Positions 42,928 through 51,610 of a stretch of DNA of 64,000 nt are shown here, in pieces (the first letter of the stretch is position 1; every line of letters starts with the position of its first letter). A program made the position numbers and the translations under genes. The notes beneath the pieces are model-generated. The model was not told the DNA's origin. It did no database searches and worked only from the letters and a program-made list of their open reading frames with translations. Origin of the DNA: Bin87 sp964347975 (GTDB lineage: Bacteria > Chloroflexota > Dehalococcoidia > Lucifugimonadales > UBA3495); the NCBI GenBank assembly GCA_964347975.1, contig CAYGAY010000011.1:1-64000 (forward strand). Reading direction: 5' to 3'.

Positions 42928-43659
42928 TTATGAGAGCACAACGAGACCTGGTCCGGCCGTTTGTCCTAAGCTATCCCGGCGCAGCTTGTCAGCAACAATG
43001 CGCCAGTCCTCAAAATCCGGTTTCCCCAGCAAATGGCGTCCGATTGGCGAAACCACCAAATCGGCCATCTGCAATTCCGCTATGTTGTCCCCTTTGGCCC
43101 GTAAATTCAGCGCTAGAATTCGGTCGGTAATAGCACTGCCTGACATTCGGCCTGTCCCGTTAGCCTTCAGGTTCAACCACTCGCGTTCCAACGCCCGGTT
43201 CAACGGGGGTGAGCTACGGCTTTCCGCAATGATTATCCCGCCATCGCGCACACTACCGATTTCTTCGCAAAACAACTCTACCAAAGCTTCAAAGCAGGTC
43301 AGGTAAAGGTCACGTCCAGAAAATTGGTGGAATGCCGGCGTATCCTTGCGTATGGCGCACGCAATCACCGAGTATTGCAGATCCCGCATCAGTGCGTTCA
43401 GACATTCGTAGAACTGACTGCGAAAATCGGCGTCTTGTAACCGTTCAAACCCCTTCCGGTTGCGGGCAATGTCCGCAGTATGCAGCACGACGTCGGTTTT
43501 CTCGAGCAACCGGCGCTTGAAGTCATTGAGCCTTTCCGTCAATGGCCCGTCGGCATAGCCTTTGTTCGCAATGATTCCACCCAATATAAAGACGGGGTAA
43601 TCACTGCTGGCTGTGGATGGATTATGCTCGCCGGTCTCGTCCAAGTATAGAGTTTTCAT
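42928..43659 (-). CDS. DUF3800-family protein
   Basis: 243 aa. N-terminal MKTLYLDETGEHN with the family Y-x-D-E motif, VFILGGIIA, a helical middle and a C-terminal ELQMADLVVSPIGRHLLGKP block with the conserved QxAD-type motif. The fold is RNase H-like. DUF3800 genes are often found in defence islands and near mobile elements; no activity is established. The ATG at 43659 is chosen over a GTG at 43674. Confidence 0.8.
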   Translation of the reverse strand: MKTLYLDETGEHNPSTASSDYPVFILGGIIANKGYADGPLTERLNDFKRRLLEKTDVVLHTADIARNRKGFERLQDADFRSQFYECLNALMRDLQYSVIACAIRKDTPAFHQFSGRDLYLTCFEALVELFCEEIGSVRDGGIIIAESRSSPPLNRALEREWLNLKANGTGRMSGSAITDRILALNLRAKGDNIAELQMADLVVSPIGRHLLGKPDFEDWRIVADKLRRDSLGQTAGPGLVVLS

Positions 43660-43728
43660 TCTGATCGTCCACACTGAAATTAACTATGACTATACTATTT
43701 ACATGGTAGCATTTGCCGTTGCGTTATG

Positions 43729-46506
43729 TTATCCTGCCCGCTCCAGGTTCAGCGCCAGCAGCCGCTCCAGTATCTCCCCATCCGCCAGGTCGGCCGGCCA
43801 GCCGTAGGCGTCGGCTACTGCCGCGTCCAGCGCGCGGTGCGCGTGGTCCAGCCAGGTGGGACGCTGGTTGTACAGGTTGGTCAGCGTCCGCCGGCGCAGC
43901 TCCGCCGCGCTTAATCCCGCCGGATTGAGCCAGCCCTCCCGCAGCCGGTTCAGCTCGGCGGCGGCAGCGGCGATGGCCTCCCGCTGGGCGTCGGTGGGAT
44001 GCGGAAAGGGGAAGGTTTCAAAGCAGGTGGTGGGCGTGTAGCGCGGGCGCGTTTCTAACTGCGTACCCATAGCGGAGGCCCATAGCATATGTACGCGGCT
44101 TTGCAGTACGCCGAAGAAGTAATCATCGTTCCTTGCGAAAACGATAATGGTGGCATCCGGCAGCACGTCGCCGTCAATCCAACGGAACATCCGGTGCCTG
44201 GATACCATGCTGGTGCCAATGTAGCGCTCTAAACCGGCCAATGCTTGCCGCATACCTGGACGGGCCTCGGCATGAATCCACCACAATTCAGCGTAACGTT
44301 TTCTCCTATTTTGAATTCTGTCCGGCTTTACATTCGCCACAACATACTCAAAAGGCGCTTCGTACAAAGCAGCATCGGACTCTGGCATATCCGTGCCAAA
44401 GTCTATTATCCACATATTGCGAGAATGCTGATTAATGTCACGCCCTATCATCCAACGTTTGACAACATCGCTGTTAGTTTTGCCGTGCGGATTGGGCTGG
44501 GCCAATATCTCGTTTGCAACCTGCTCCGAAATTTCAAATGGGCCGACTTTCGTAGCGCCCATGAAACTAATGTTTGCATTTTCTTCCAGCGTCCGCGCCA
44601 GCGACAAATCTGCCCCCGCCGTCAAGTCGACATTGATATTCGCAACCGCGTGATCGTCCAGACGGCGGTCGACCTCGCTCCCGTCGTCAAAACAGACGAT
44701 GGAGATATGTACGGCGGCTCCCTCCAGCACCCAATCCTTATCCGATATGGCTTCAAAAATATCCCCGGTCTCTTTGATTCGCGTCAGCACTCGGCGGTTG
44801 GACTGGAATCGTATCGCTTGCGTCGCCAGCAGGCCCGCCCGTTTCGTCGCCCCCGTTTCAATCTGCGCCCGCGCTTTCTCAAACCAGTAGCAGCACAGGT
44901 CACTGTAGTTGGGAATGCGGTTACCGTAGAGTTGATACACTGCATCCACGTAATCGTCGCCCAGCGACTCCCGGAAGGGGAAGTGTCCCAAAAACGGCGG
45001 GTTGCCCACGATGAACTCCGCCGCCGGCCATTCGGGTTCCTTCGGATGCTCCGGGTCCGTCAAGTCCAGTATGGCGTCGGTCTGCCGGATGGTGTTCAGC
45101 GGGGTCAGAATGGGACGCTGCGTGTAGGGGAAGCCGTTGGCCTGGTGCCACTGGATGTAGCCGATCCACAGGGCGGTGCGGGCCAGTTCCGCCGCGTAGT
45201 GGTTGATCTCCATTCCCAGCATCTGGTCGGGCTGCACCATTGGTAAAGCGTCCTGCGGCGTCCGGCCGGGCCAGCCCTGGGCGGCGGCGAAGTCAATCAC
45301 CTCCCGCTCCAAATCCAGCAGCGACCGCAGGGCGATGTACAGGAAGTTGCCGCTGCCGCAGGCCGGGTCCAGCACGGTGACCGAGGCCAAACGCCGGCGG
45401 AAGGCTTCCAGGCGTTGCTGCGCCCGCTCATCCTGAACCTGTGGTTCGACAATCTCACCATGAGCGGCGAGGTCAGCAAGCTCACCCTCCAGCAGCCCCT
45501 CAATCTCCCGCCGCGCCGCTTCCCATTCCCGGCGCAGGGGCGTCATCACCACCGGCTCCACCACCAGGGCGATATCGTCCGCGCCGGTGTAGTGGGCTCC
45601 CGTCTGGGCCCGCTTGGAGGCGTCCAGGGCCCGCTCGAACAGCGTGCCGAATATGGACGGCTCGATGTCCCGCCAGTTCTTTTCGCAGGCTTCCCCCAGC
45701 CGTTGCAGGGCTGCCGTGCTCAATTCAACAGTGTCTATCACGTTGAACAGGTCGCCGTTGAAGTGGGCGATTTCGTCCGCGCCGGAAAACCCGCCGGTGG
45801 CCATCTGGGCGAACAGGCTGCGGATGGCCCGGTCGAACCGCGCCGGGTCGCGGTAATGCTGCTGTACGATGCGGGTGAACAGGCCATCGGGGAGCAGGCC
45901 CGCGTCCTCGGAATAGAGACAGAACACCAGCTGGTTGAGGTAGCGGGCCAGCCGCTCGGGATCCTCGTTGCGCTCTTCCATATCTTCCACGATGGACTGG
46001 AACAGGGCGGCCGTTTCCCGCGTCACCGCGTCCACCGACCGCAGCCGCTCCCGGAAACGGTGGGGCGCGAAGAACGCGTCCCGCACCAGGCCCAGCCGCT
46101 CCGGGTGTTCCAGCTCGGATACGCCGATGTCGTACCGGGCCGTTTCCATGCCCGGGAAGTTGGTCTGGATGCGTATCGTCTGGAAGGACGACACGATGAG
46201 CAGTGGCGGCGTCTTCAGATGGACCTGGTAGCGGAGCAGCTGGTCGAAAGCCCCGTCCAGCTGGGCGTCCCGTCCCTTGAACTCCCAGCCGAAGCGCTCC
46301 TCAAAGTAGGCGTCGGCGAACCCGCCCGGGACCGCCTTCTCAAAGGTGAAGGCCTCGGGATCCCCATAGGCCGCCGGCGCCGGATGGCCAGCCAGTCCGC
46401 ACAGGTCGTTGAAAAAGGACTGCGCCCCCTGCCGCTCGCCAAAGCCGGCGTCCCGCCAGCGGGCGATGAACTCCGGCGGGGTTATGGTCGGCAGTTGCGG
46501 CGTCAT
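43729..46506 (-). CDS. MmeI-type IIL restriction-modification enzyme
   Basis: 925 aa, near MmeI length (919). Nuclease: Asp65-x9-Glu75-x-Lys77 (FADAYFEERFGWEFKG), the same spacing as the MmeI catalytic motif. Helical spacer about 160-340. Methyltransferase with motif I DPACGSGNFLY (Asp380) and motif IV NPPF (Asn502), the gamma-class adenine arrangement. Target recognition domain about 640-850 (RNMWIIDFGTDMPESDAALYEAPFEYV and on), then a C-terminal helical region. One polypeptide would methylate and cut. All catalytic motifs are intact, so the system looks functional. Confidence 0.9.
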   Translation of the reverse strand: MTPQLPTITPPEFIARWRDAGFGERQGAQSFFNDLCGLAGHPAPAAYGDPEAFTFEKAVPGGFADAYFEERFGWEFKGRDAQLDGAFDQLLRYQVHLKTPPLLIVSSFQTIRIQTNFPGMETARYDIGVSELEHPERLGLVRDAFFAPHRFRERLRSVDAVTRETAALFQSIVEDMEERNEDPERLARYLNQLVFCLYSEDAGLLPDGLFTRIVQQHYRDPARFDRAIRSLFAQMATGGFSGADEIAHFNGDLFNVIDTVELSTAALQRLGEACEKNWRDIEPSIFGTLFERALDASKRAQTGAHYTGADDIALVVEPVVMTPLRREWEAARREIEGLLEGELADLAAHGEIVEPQVQDERAQQRLEAFRRRLASVTVLDPACGSGNFLYIALRSLLDLEREVIDFAAAQGWPGRTPQDALPMVQPDQMLGMEINHYAAELARTALWIGYIQWHQANGFPYTQRPILTPLNTIRQTDAILDLTDPEHPKEPEWPAAEFIVGNPPFLGHFPFRESLGDDYVDAVYQLYGNRIPNYSDLCCYWFEKARAQIETGATKRAGLLATQAIRFQSNRRVLTRIKETGDIFEAISDKDWVLEGAAVHISIVCFDDGSEVDRRLDDHAVANINVDLTAGADLSLARTLEENANISFMGATKVGPFEISEQVANEILAQPNPHGKTNSDVVKRWMIGRDINQHSRNMWIIDFGTDMPESDAALYEAPFEYVVANVKPDRIQNRRKRYAELWWIHAEARPGMRQALAGLERYIGTSMVSRHRMFRWIDGDVLPDATIIVFARNDDYFFGVLQSRVHMLWASAMGTQLETRPRYTPTTCFETFPFPHPTDAQREAIAAAAAELNRLREGWLNPAGLSAAELRRRTLTNLYNQRPTWLDHAHRALDAAVADAYGWPADLADGEILERLLALNLERAG

Positions 46507-46640
46507 GTCAGCGCATCCTCCACCGGAAAGTTATCATTCGCCAACCGGGGCGGCAACCTCGTATAATGCTTCCGCTGGCCGCGCCGGTACTACCAACCCT
46601 GAATCGTCCCGACTGAACACATCCGGAGAGAGGTGTAACC

Positions 46641-47489
46641 ATGGCTGAATACGCGCATCCCGAATCGCTGGTATCCACCGATTGGGTGGCCGAACACGGC
46701 GGCGACGCCAACGTGCGCCTGGTGGAGGTTGACGTGGACACCGCCGCCTACGAGCAGGGGCACATCGCCGGCGCCGTCAGTTTCAACTGGCAGTCCCAGT
46801 TGCAGCAGAATGTCGTCCGCGACATCGTTTCCCGCGACGAGATGGAAGCTCTGCTCAGCAGCAACGGCGTCTCGCCCGACACCACCATCGTCCTCTACGG
46901 CGACAACAACAACTGGTTCGCCGCCTGGGCCTTCTGGCAGCTGAAGTATTACGGCCACGCCGACGTCCGGCTGATGAACGGCGGGCGCGTGCTGTGGCTG
47001 GCCGAGAACCGGCCCACCACCACCGAAGCGCCTTCGTATCCAGCCACCAACTACAGCATCACCACCGAAAATAATGACCTGCGCGCCCTGCGCGACTACG
47101 TGTTGCAGGCCGTCAACAGCGGCAGCCACGCCCTAGTGGACGTGCGCTCGCCCGACGAGTTCTCCGGCGCCCTTAACGCTCCGCCCAACCTGCCCCAGGA
47201 AGGCTCCCAGCGCAACGGCCACATCCCCGGCGCGGCCAATATCCCCTGGGGCCAGGCCGTGAATGAGGACGGCACCTTCAAGTCCGCCGACGAACTCAGC
47301 CAGCTCTACGGCGGCCGGGGAGTGGACGGTTCCCGCGAGACCATCGCCTACTGCCGCATCGGAGAGCGTTCCTCCCACACCTGGTTCGTGCTGAGCCAGT
47401 TGCTGGGCTACGACAACGTCCGCAACTACGACGGCTCCTGGACCGAGTGGGGCAGCACCGTTGGCGCGCCCATCCAGCGGGACGTGTAG
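46641..47489 (+). CDS. thiosulfate/3-mercaptopyruvate sulfurtransferase (rhodanese)
   Basis: 282 aa, two rhodanese domains. The C-terminal one is active, with the cysteine loop CRIGERSSHTWF; the N-terminal one lacks a cysteine in the equivalent place. The CRIGER loop is typical of thiosulfate sulfurtransferases of the CysA type. Followed by a hairpin that separates it from the convergent peptidase gene. Confidence 0.9.
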   Translation: MAEYAHPESLVSTDWVAEHGGDANVRLVEVDVDTAAYEQGHIAGAVSFNWQSQLQQNVVRDIVSRDEMEALLSSNGVSPDTTIVLYGDNNNWFAAWAFWQLKYYGHADVRLMNGGRVLWLAENRPTTTEAPSYPATNYSITTENNDLRALRDYVLQAVNSGSHALVDVRSPDEFSGALNAPPNLPQEGSQRNGHIPGAANIPWGQAVNEDGTFKSADELSQLYGGRGVDGSRETIAYCRIGERSSHTWFVLSQLLGYDNVRNYDGSWTEWGSTVGAPIQRDV

Positions 47490-47537
47490 GGCTTGTTGAC
47501 AATTTGAAGCCCGCACCAGTTGATGACGCCGTCTATC

Positions 47538-47563
47538 CAGGGGCGAATAGTCGTTCGCCCCTG
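47538..47563. terminator. dispersed hairpin between convergent genes (copy 2 of the GGGGCGAA element)
   Basis: CAGGGGCGAA (47538-47547) pairs with TTCGCCCCTG (47554-47563) over 10 bp. Lies between the rhodanese stop and the convergent peptidase stop, so it could end both transcripts. Related to 26075-26100. Confidence 0.55.
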
Positions 47564-47567
47564 CGGT

Positions 47568-48671
47568 CTATTTCAGGCGGATGAACTCCTGGCAGACGCG
47601 AGCGGCGTCGTAGATTTCGCTTAGGTTGGCCGTCTCGCGGGTGGTGTGGAAATCGCGGACGCCGATGCCCACCGGCAAGGCGGCGATGCCGTGCTCAAAG
47701 AACACGTTGGCGTCGGAGCCGCCCCCGGTGGATTCCATAGCGGGCGTGAGGCCGATTTTAGCCACGGCGCGGGAGATGTCGGCCAGGGCCGGGTGATCGT
47801 CAGGAACGCTGTAGGCCCGGTACTGGCTCCAGATGTTGAGATCCAGTTGCGCCTTGGGATACATAGCGGCGGCCTGGTCAAAGGCGCGGCGAAACTCGGC
47901 GGTATAGTTCTCCAGCTTGGCCTGGTCCCGGGAGCGCAGCTCGCCGTCCAGGTAGGCCCGCTCCGGGATGATGTTGCGCTTCAGGCCGCCTTCCAGCAGC
48001 CCGATGTTGCTGGTGGTCTCGTGGTCGATGCGGCCCAGGGGCAGGCGGGTCAGGATGTTGGCGGCCACCAGCAGGGCCGATACGCCGTTTTCCGGCTCCA
48101 GGCCGGCGTGGGCGGCGACGCCGGTGATGTGGCACTGCACGATGTTCTGCGCCGGCGCGCCGACGCAGATGCGGCTGACCGGCCCCTCGCCGTCGAAGAC
48201 GATGCCGCTTTTCGCCTCCACCAGCGAGAAGTCCAGGTTGCGCGCCCCGTTGAGACCGCCCTCCTCGGCGCGGGAGAACACCACCTGCACCGGCCGGATG
48301 GGGTTGCCGTCTTCCATCGCCGACGTGAGTCCTTCCAGCACGATGGCGATGCCGGCCTTGCAGTCGCCGCCGAGGATGGTGCTGCCATCGGAACGCAGGG
48401 TTGCGCCGTCGGCGTCCAGCATGGGCTTGATGCCCCGGCCCGGCTCCACGGTGTCCATGTGGGCGGAGAGCATGACCGGCGGCTGGCTGGCGGCGCCGTC
48501 GGAACCGGCGAAAGTAGCCACCAGGTTGCCGTAGTCATCATGCCGCACGACGCCGCCCAGGTTGGCGAGGACGTTGGAGAGGTGGGCGTCGATGGCGTCC
48601 TCCTCGCCGGTGGGGCTGTCGATTTGGATGAGGTCGATGAGGGTTTGGGTGAGGCGTTGGCGGTTGGGCAT
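47568..48671 (-). CDS. M20/peptidase T-like metallopeptidase
   Basis: 367 aa. Metal motifs SAHMDTVEPG, GGDCKAGIA, SRAEEGGLNGA, and a late histidine in VRDFHTTRE mark an M20 peptidase close to the peptidase T/YgeY-like branch. The catalytic Asp (HMD) and Glu (EE) are intact. It probably works on di- or tripeptides. Divergent from the ATPase gene at 48801. Confidence 0.85.
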   Translation of the reverse strand: MPNRQRLTQTLIDLIQIDSPTGEEDAIDAHLSNVLANLGGVVRHDDYGNLVATFAGSDGAASQPPVMLSAHMDTVEPGRGIKPMLDADGATLRSDGSTILGGDCKAGIAIVLEGLTSAMEDGNPIRPVQVVFSRAEEGGLNGARNLDFSLVEAKSGIVFDGEGPVSRICVGAPAQNIVQCHITGVAAHAGLEPENGVSALLVAANILTRLPLGRIDHETTSNIGLLEGGLKRNIIPERAYLDGELRSRDQAKLENYTAEFRRAFDQAAAMYPKAQLDLNIWSQYRAYSVPDDHPALADISRAVAKIGLTPAMESTGGGSDANVFFEHGIAALPVGIGVRDFHTTRETANLSEIYDAARVCQEFIRLK

Positions 48672-48800
48672 GGTAAGGCTCCTGGCGGGTGGCGGTGGGT
48701 GATACAGGCATTATGCGCCGAGACAAGGTGGGGCGGTAGGGGTGGTTGTGGTAAGATTTGCTACTGTAAGGGCAATGGCTATTCGGTAAGAGGCACTGTG

Positions 48801-50144
48801 ATGGTTATCAAATCATTGGAACTGGAGAACGTGGGCCCGTTCAGGTTCCATTCGGCGGCTAATGACGCCAGTGATGGGAAGGTTTGCATAGAATTTGACA
48901 ACCATGTCAACCTGTTTATTGGTCCAAACAACACTGGCAAGTCCACCATACTGCAAGCTGTGGACTTGCTTACCGAGCGCTGGACAGTGGACTTTAGCAA
49001 TCGCTACCTAAAGACCGTTGGTTTTTCGGATGATTTTGCGCGCGTAGCCATGCTATGGCATAACGGACAAAATCAGCGGCTGCGGTTCCACAGCAGCTAT
49101 CATGTTCTGTCAGCGGTTATGCGCAAAATGACGACCGCCGCTCCCCCCCAGAGCTCCGAACAGCCGGGGTTTAAATATGCTCCCGCCCGTATCCGCGTGC
49201 GCCGCCAGTCACCCGCTCAGGCCGTCGAGATGGAGCCGGTAGGGACTATTCAACACCTGGACTTGGGAACACCACAGGAAGTCAGTTACGCGGACTGGAG
49301 CCGGCACAAACGAGAGGACTTCGGGTATGTAGGCTATGCTACTCATACCGACCACAGCCTGCATGATGCGCAAGGCTTCGCGACCTACAGTCGTGCCCAC
49401 AACGAATTTGAACATGGCGTGTTCAGAACTATGCAGCAGATTATCTCGCAAATCACACAAGGATTCCCGATGCTGCTTGGTGTCAATAATTTTGCAAGTA
49501 GTCCGGCGACAATAGTTGCCGACCAAACCCCGGATGGTCGAGTGTCAATTGATGACTTGAGCCTTGGCACCCGGTATATTCTGGCTTGGATAGTCCAGTT
49601 TGTTGACAATTTCGCACTACGATATAAAGACATACCCAATTGGCAAGATATGCCCGGCATTTTCATCATCGATGAAATCGATGCCCATCTTCATCCGTCC
49701 TGGCAGCGGCGCATCATCCCAACGCTGACGCGCCATTTCCCCAACGTGCAGATTTTCGCTAGCACCCACTCGCCTATGATGGTAGCCGGGTTGAAAGCCG
49801 GACAGGTGCATCTGCTCAAGCGGGATGAAACCGGGCGGGTGGTTTGGTCGCGCAACGAGCAGGACATCATCGGCTGGACGGCGGATGAGATCTACCGCAC
49901 GTTTATGGGGATTGACGACCCTACCGATGAGCTGACGGTGCAACGCGCCAATCGGTTGCGAGAGCTGCGCGATAAGGAATCGCCGACGGCGGAGGAAGTG
50001 CTGGAGCTGAATAACTTGCGCCGTCAGGTCAATCAGGATTTGCTGGCCGGGGGCCGAATTAACGCGCAACGAGAGCGTTTTGACGCGATAATGCAGGAGT
50101 ATCTGCGCTCTCGGATGTCCGATTTGTCGCAGGACGGGGCGTAA
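48801..50144 (+). CDS. Septu-like AAA ATPase (PtuA-type)
   Basis: 447 aa ABC-type/OLD-like ATPase. Walker A GPNNTGKST at 41-49; the signature region follows in SLGTRYILAWIVQF; Walker B GIFIIDEIDAHLHP with Asp291-Glu292; a late His in STHSPMMVAG. The region between is coiled or unknown. No TOPRIM nuclease is fused, which separates it from OLD. The HNH gene six bases downstream completes a PtuAB-like pair. The ATG at 48801 is used because the N-terminus MVIKSLELENVGPF is the usual one. Confidence 0.85.
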   Translation: MVIKSLELENVGPFRFHSAANDASDGKVCIEFDNHVNLFIGPNNTGKSTILQAVDLLTERWTVDFSNRYLKTVGFSDDFARVAMLWHNGQNQRLRFHSSYHVLSAVMRKMTTAAPPQSSEQPGFKYAPARIRVRRQSPAQAVEMEPVGTIQHLDLGTPQEVSYADWSRHKREDFGYVGYATHTDHSLHDAQGFATYSRAHNEFEHGVFRTMQQIISQITQGFPMLLGVNNFASSPATIVADQTPDGRVSIDDLSLGTRYILAWIVQFVDNFALRYKDIPNWQDMPGIFIIDEIDAHLHPSWQRRIIPTLTRHFPNVQIFASTHSPMMVAGLKAGQVHLLKRDETGRVVWSRNEQDIIGWTADEIYRTFMGIDDPTDELTVQRANRLRELRDKESPTAEEVLELNNLRRQVNQDLLAGGRINAQRERFDAIMQEYLRSRMSDLSQDGA

Positions 50145-50150
50145 ATCGCT

Positions 50151-50822
50151 ATGCGCTGGGTTGCCCGTGGGCCGGAACCTCCCAACTTGGTTGGATACCG
50201 GCAGAACTCCACGCAAGAATGGGTAGATTATTATTCGCGCCGGACTGGCGACGAACCGCCGGCCCATTGGGTCAGCTTCCGGGATGAACTGGGCTGTCGC
50301 TTCTCCGATAAATGCGGTTACTGCGAACGGCAGTGCGACCTCCAGGCCGAACATTCTGGTCGCTTGCCCACGCTGGACCACTTCCGACCGCGCAGCCTTT
50401 ACCCACTGCTCACCTACGAATGGACTAACTGGATTTTCAGTTGCCACCAGTGCAATGTTGATTACAAGCAGGACAAATGGCCGGCCGAAGGGTATGTTGA
50501 CCCTTGTGCGTCCGCTGATGCGGAACGGCCGGAGCATTTCTTTGACTATGACGACGACACTGGCGAAGTAAAACCAAAAACCGGTATTGGGACGACAGCT
50601 CAGCGCAAAGCGCACCGCACCATAATTGATTTGGGATTGAATGCCCTTAATCTCCGGGTAGAGCGTCTGAACTGGATTGACTGGCTGAAAGAACGATTAG
50701 CAGATCGTCCCTTTATAGAATGGCCGGCTATCTTGGAACGATACACAGAACCCTCGATAGAATTCAGCGGCATTACCAGAATGTTTCTGGTTCAGTATTT
50801 TCCCGACCGTGAAACGCGATAA
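50151..50822 (+). CDS. Septu-like HNH endonuclease (PtuB-type)
   Basis: 223 aa. HNH/zinc core: Cys55-x2-Cys58 (CGYCE), the LDHFRPRS catalytic region with Asp76-His77, then Cys98-x2-Cys101-Asn102 and a Lys at 106. The TLDHFRP...YEWTNWIFSCHQCN pattern is that of the HNH protein found with retron/Septu ATPases. Six bases after the ATPase gene, so co-transcribed. In Septu the ATPase complex controls the nuclease against invading phage. Confidence 0.85.
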   Translation: MRWVARGPEPPNLVGYRQNSTQEWVDYYSRRTGDEPPAHWVSFRDELGCRFSDKCGYCERQCDLQAEHSGRLPTLDHFRPRSLYPLLTYEWTNWIFSCHQCNVDYKQDKWPAEGYVDPCASADAERPEHFFDYDDDTGEVKPKTGIGTTAQRKAHRTIIDLGLNALNLRVERLNWIDWLKERLADRPFIEWPAILERYTEPSIEFSGITRMFLVQYFPDRETR

Positions 50823-50876
50823 CGTGCTGTCCAGCGTTGACACCGCTGCCCCGGCTCGCCCATAATCCCAACTACC

Positions 50877-51125
50877 ATGCAGTTTGACGTGCAATTATTT
50901 GCCCTGTACCGGGAGCGCGCCGGCGCCTCGGTGGTATCCGCCAACGTCCCCGACGGGGCCACCGTGGGCGACCTCACTGCCGTTGTCCGAGCCGACTATC
51001 CCCGGCTGGCGCCGCCGGAGGTGCGCATCGTGGTGGCGGTGAACGCCGAGTACGCTGATGATGACCAGATCTTGCACCCCGGCGACGAGGTCTGCCTGAT
51101 CCCCCCGGTTAGCGGAGGTTGCTGA
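50877..51125 (+). CDS. moaD: molybdopterin synthase sulfur carrier, MoaD-like, with an extra C-terminal Cys
   Basis: 82 aa beta-grasp protein; AEYADDDQILHPGDEVCLIPPVSGG is the standard C-terminal half. Normally the chain ends with Gly-Gly, which is adenylated and thiocarboxylated. Here the stop is one codon later, giving ...SGGC. The extra cysteine must be removed, or the protein uses another route. It precedes moaE by two bases. Confidence 0.88.
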   Translation: MQFDVQLFALYRERAGASVVSANVPDGATVGDLTAVVRADYPRLAPPEVRIVVAVNAEYADDDQILHPGDEVCLIPPVSGGC

Positions 51126-51127
51126 CG

Positions 51128-51610
51128 ATGATTATTCTCACCGACGAACCCCTCGACCCGGTGGCCGTTACCGACTCGGTGCGGGCGGACCGCAACGGCG
51201 CGGTGGTCACCTTCCTGGGCACTACCCGCGACAACTTCGGCGGCAAGACCGTAACCCGGCTGGAGTACGAAGCCTACGACGAAATGGCAATCAAGAAGCT
51301 GGGCGAAGTGCGGGACAGCCTGCGCGCCGACTACGGCATCGAGGACATCGCCATCGCGCATCGCACCGGCCGGGTGGACGTGGGGCACATCAGCCTGGTG
51401 GTGGCCGTGGCCTCACCCCACCGGGTGGCGGCTTTTGAGGCGTGCCACGAGGCGGTGAACCGCATCAAAACCATCGTGCCCATCTGGAAGAAGGAATGGT
51501 TTGCCGACGGCTCCCGGTGGGTGGCCTGCGAAGACCACGAGTTCGCCGACGAGGCGGAACACGCCCATGCTCACGCCGAACGGCACGCCGCTGCGGCGGT
51601 TGGGGATTAG
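51128..51610 (+). CDS. moaE: molybdopterin synthase catalytic subunit
   Basis: 160 aa. VVTFLGTTRDNFGGKTVTRLEYEAYDEMA, HRTGRVDVGHISLVVAVASPHR, and the substrate/catalytic block KTIVPIWKKEWF are MoaE motifs. The ATG at 51128 follows GGAGG by eight bases. C-terminal His/Ala-rich tail. It inserts dithiolene sulfur into precursor Z with MoaD as donor. The gene converges with rimM and overlaps its stop by four bases. Confidence 0.93.
   Translation: MIILTDEPLDPVAVTDSVRADRNGAVVTFLGTTRDNFGGKTVTRLEYEAYDEMAIKKLGEVRDSLRADYGIEDIAIAHRTGRVDVGHISLVVAVASPHRVAAFEACHEAVNRIKTIVPIWKKEWFADGSRWVACEDHEFADEAEHAHAHAERHAAAAVGD

Noticed and set aside
47646..50144. 832-codon open frame starting antisense to the peptidase gene
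   Set aside because: Its first 385 codons are antisense shadow of the M20 peptidase; the real gene in this frame starts at 48801 with the ATPase N-terminus.
48801..50822. Retron with ATPase/HNH effector
   Set aside because: No reverse transcriptase gene and no msr/msd-like inverted repeat beside the pair.
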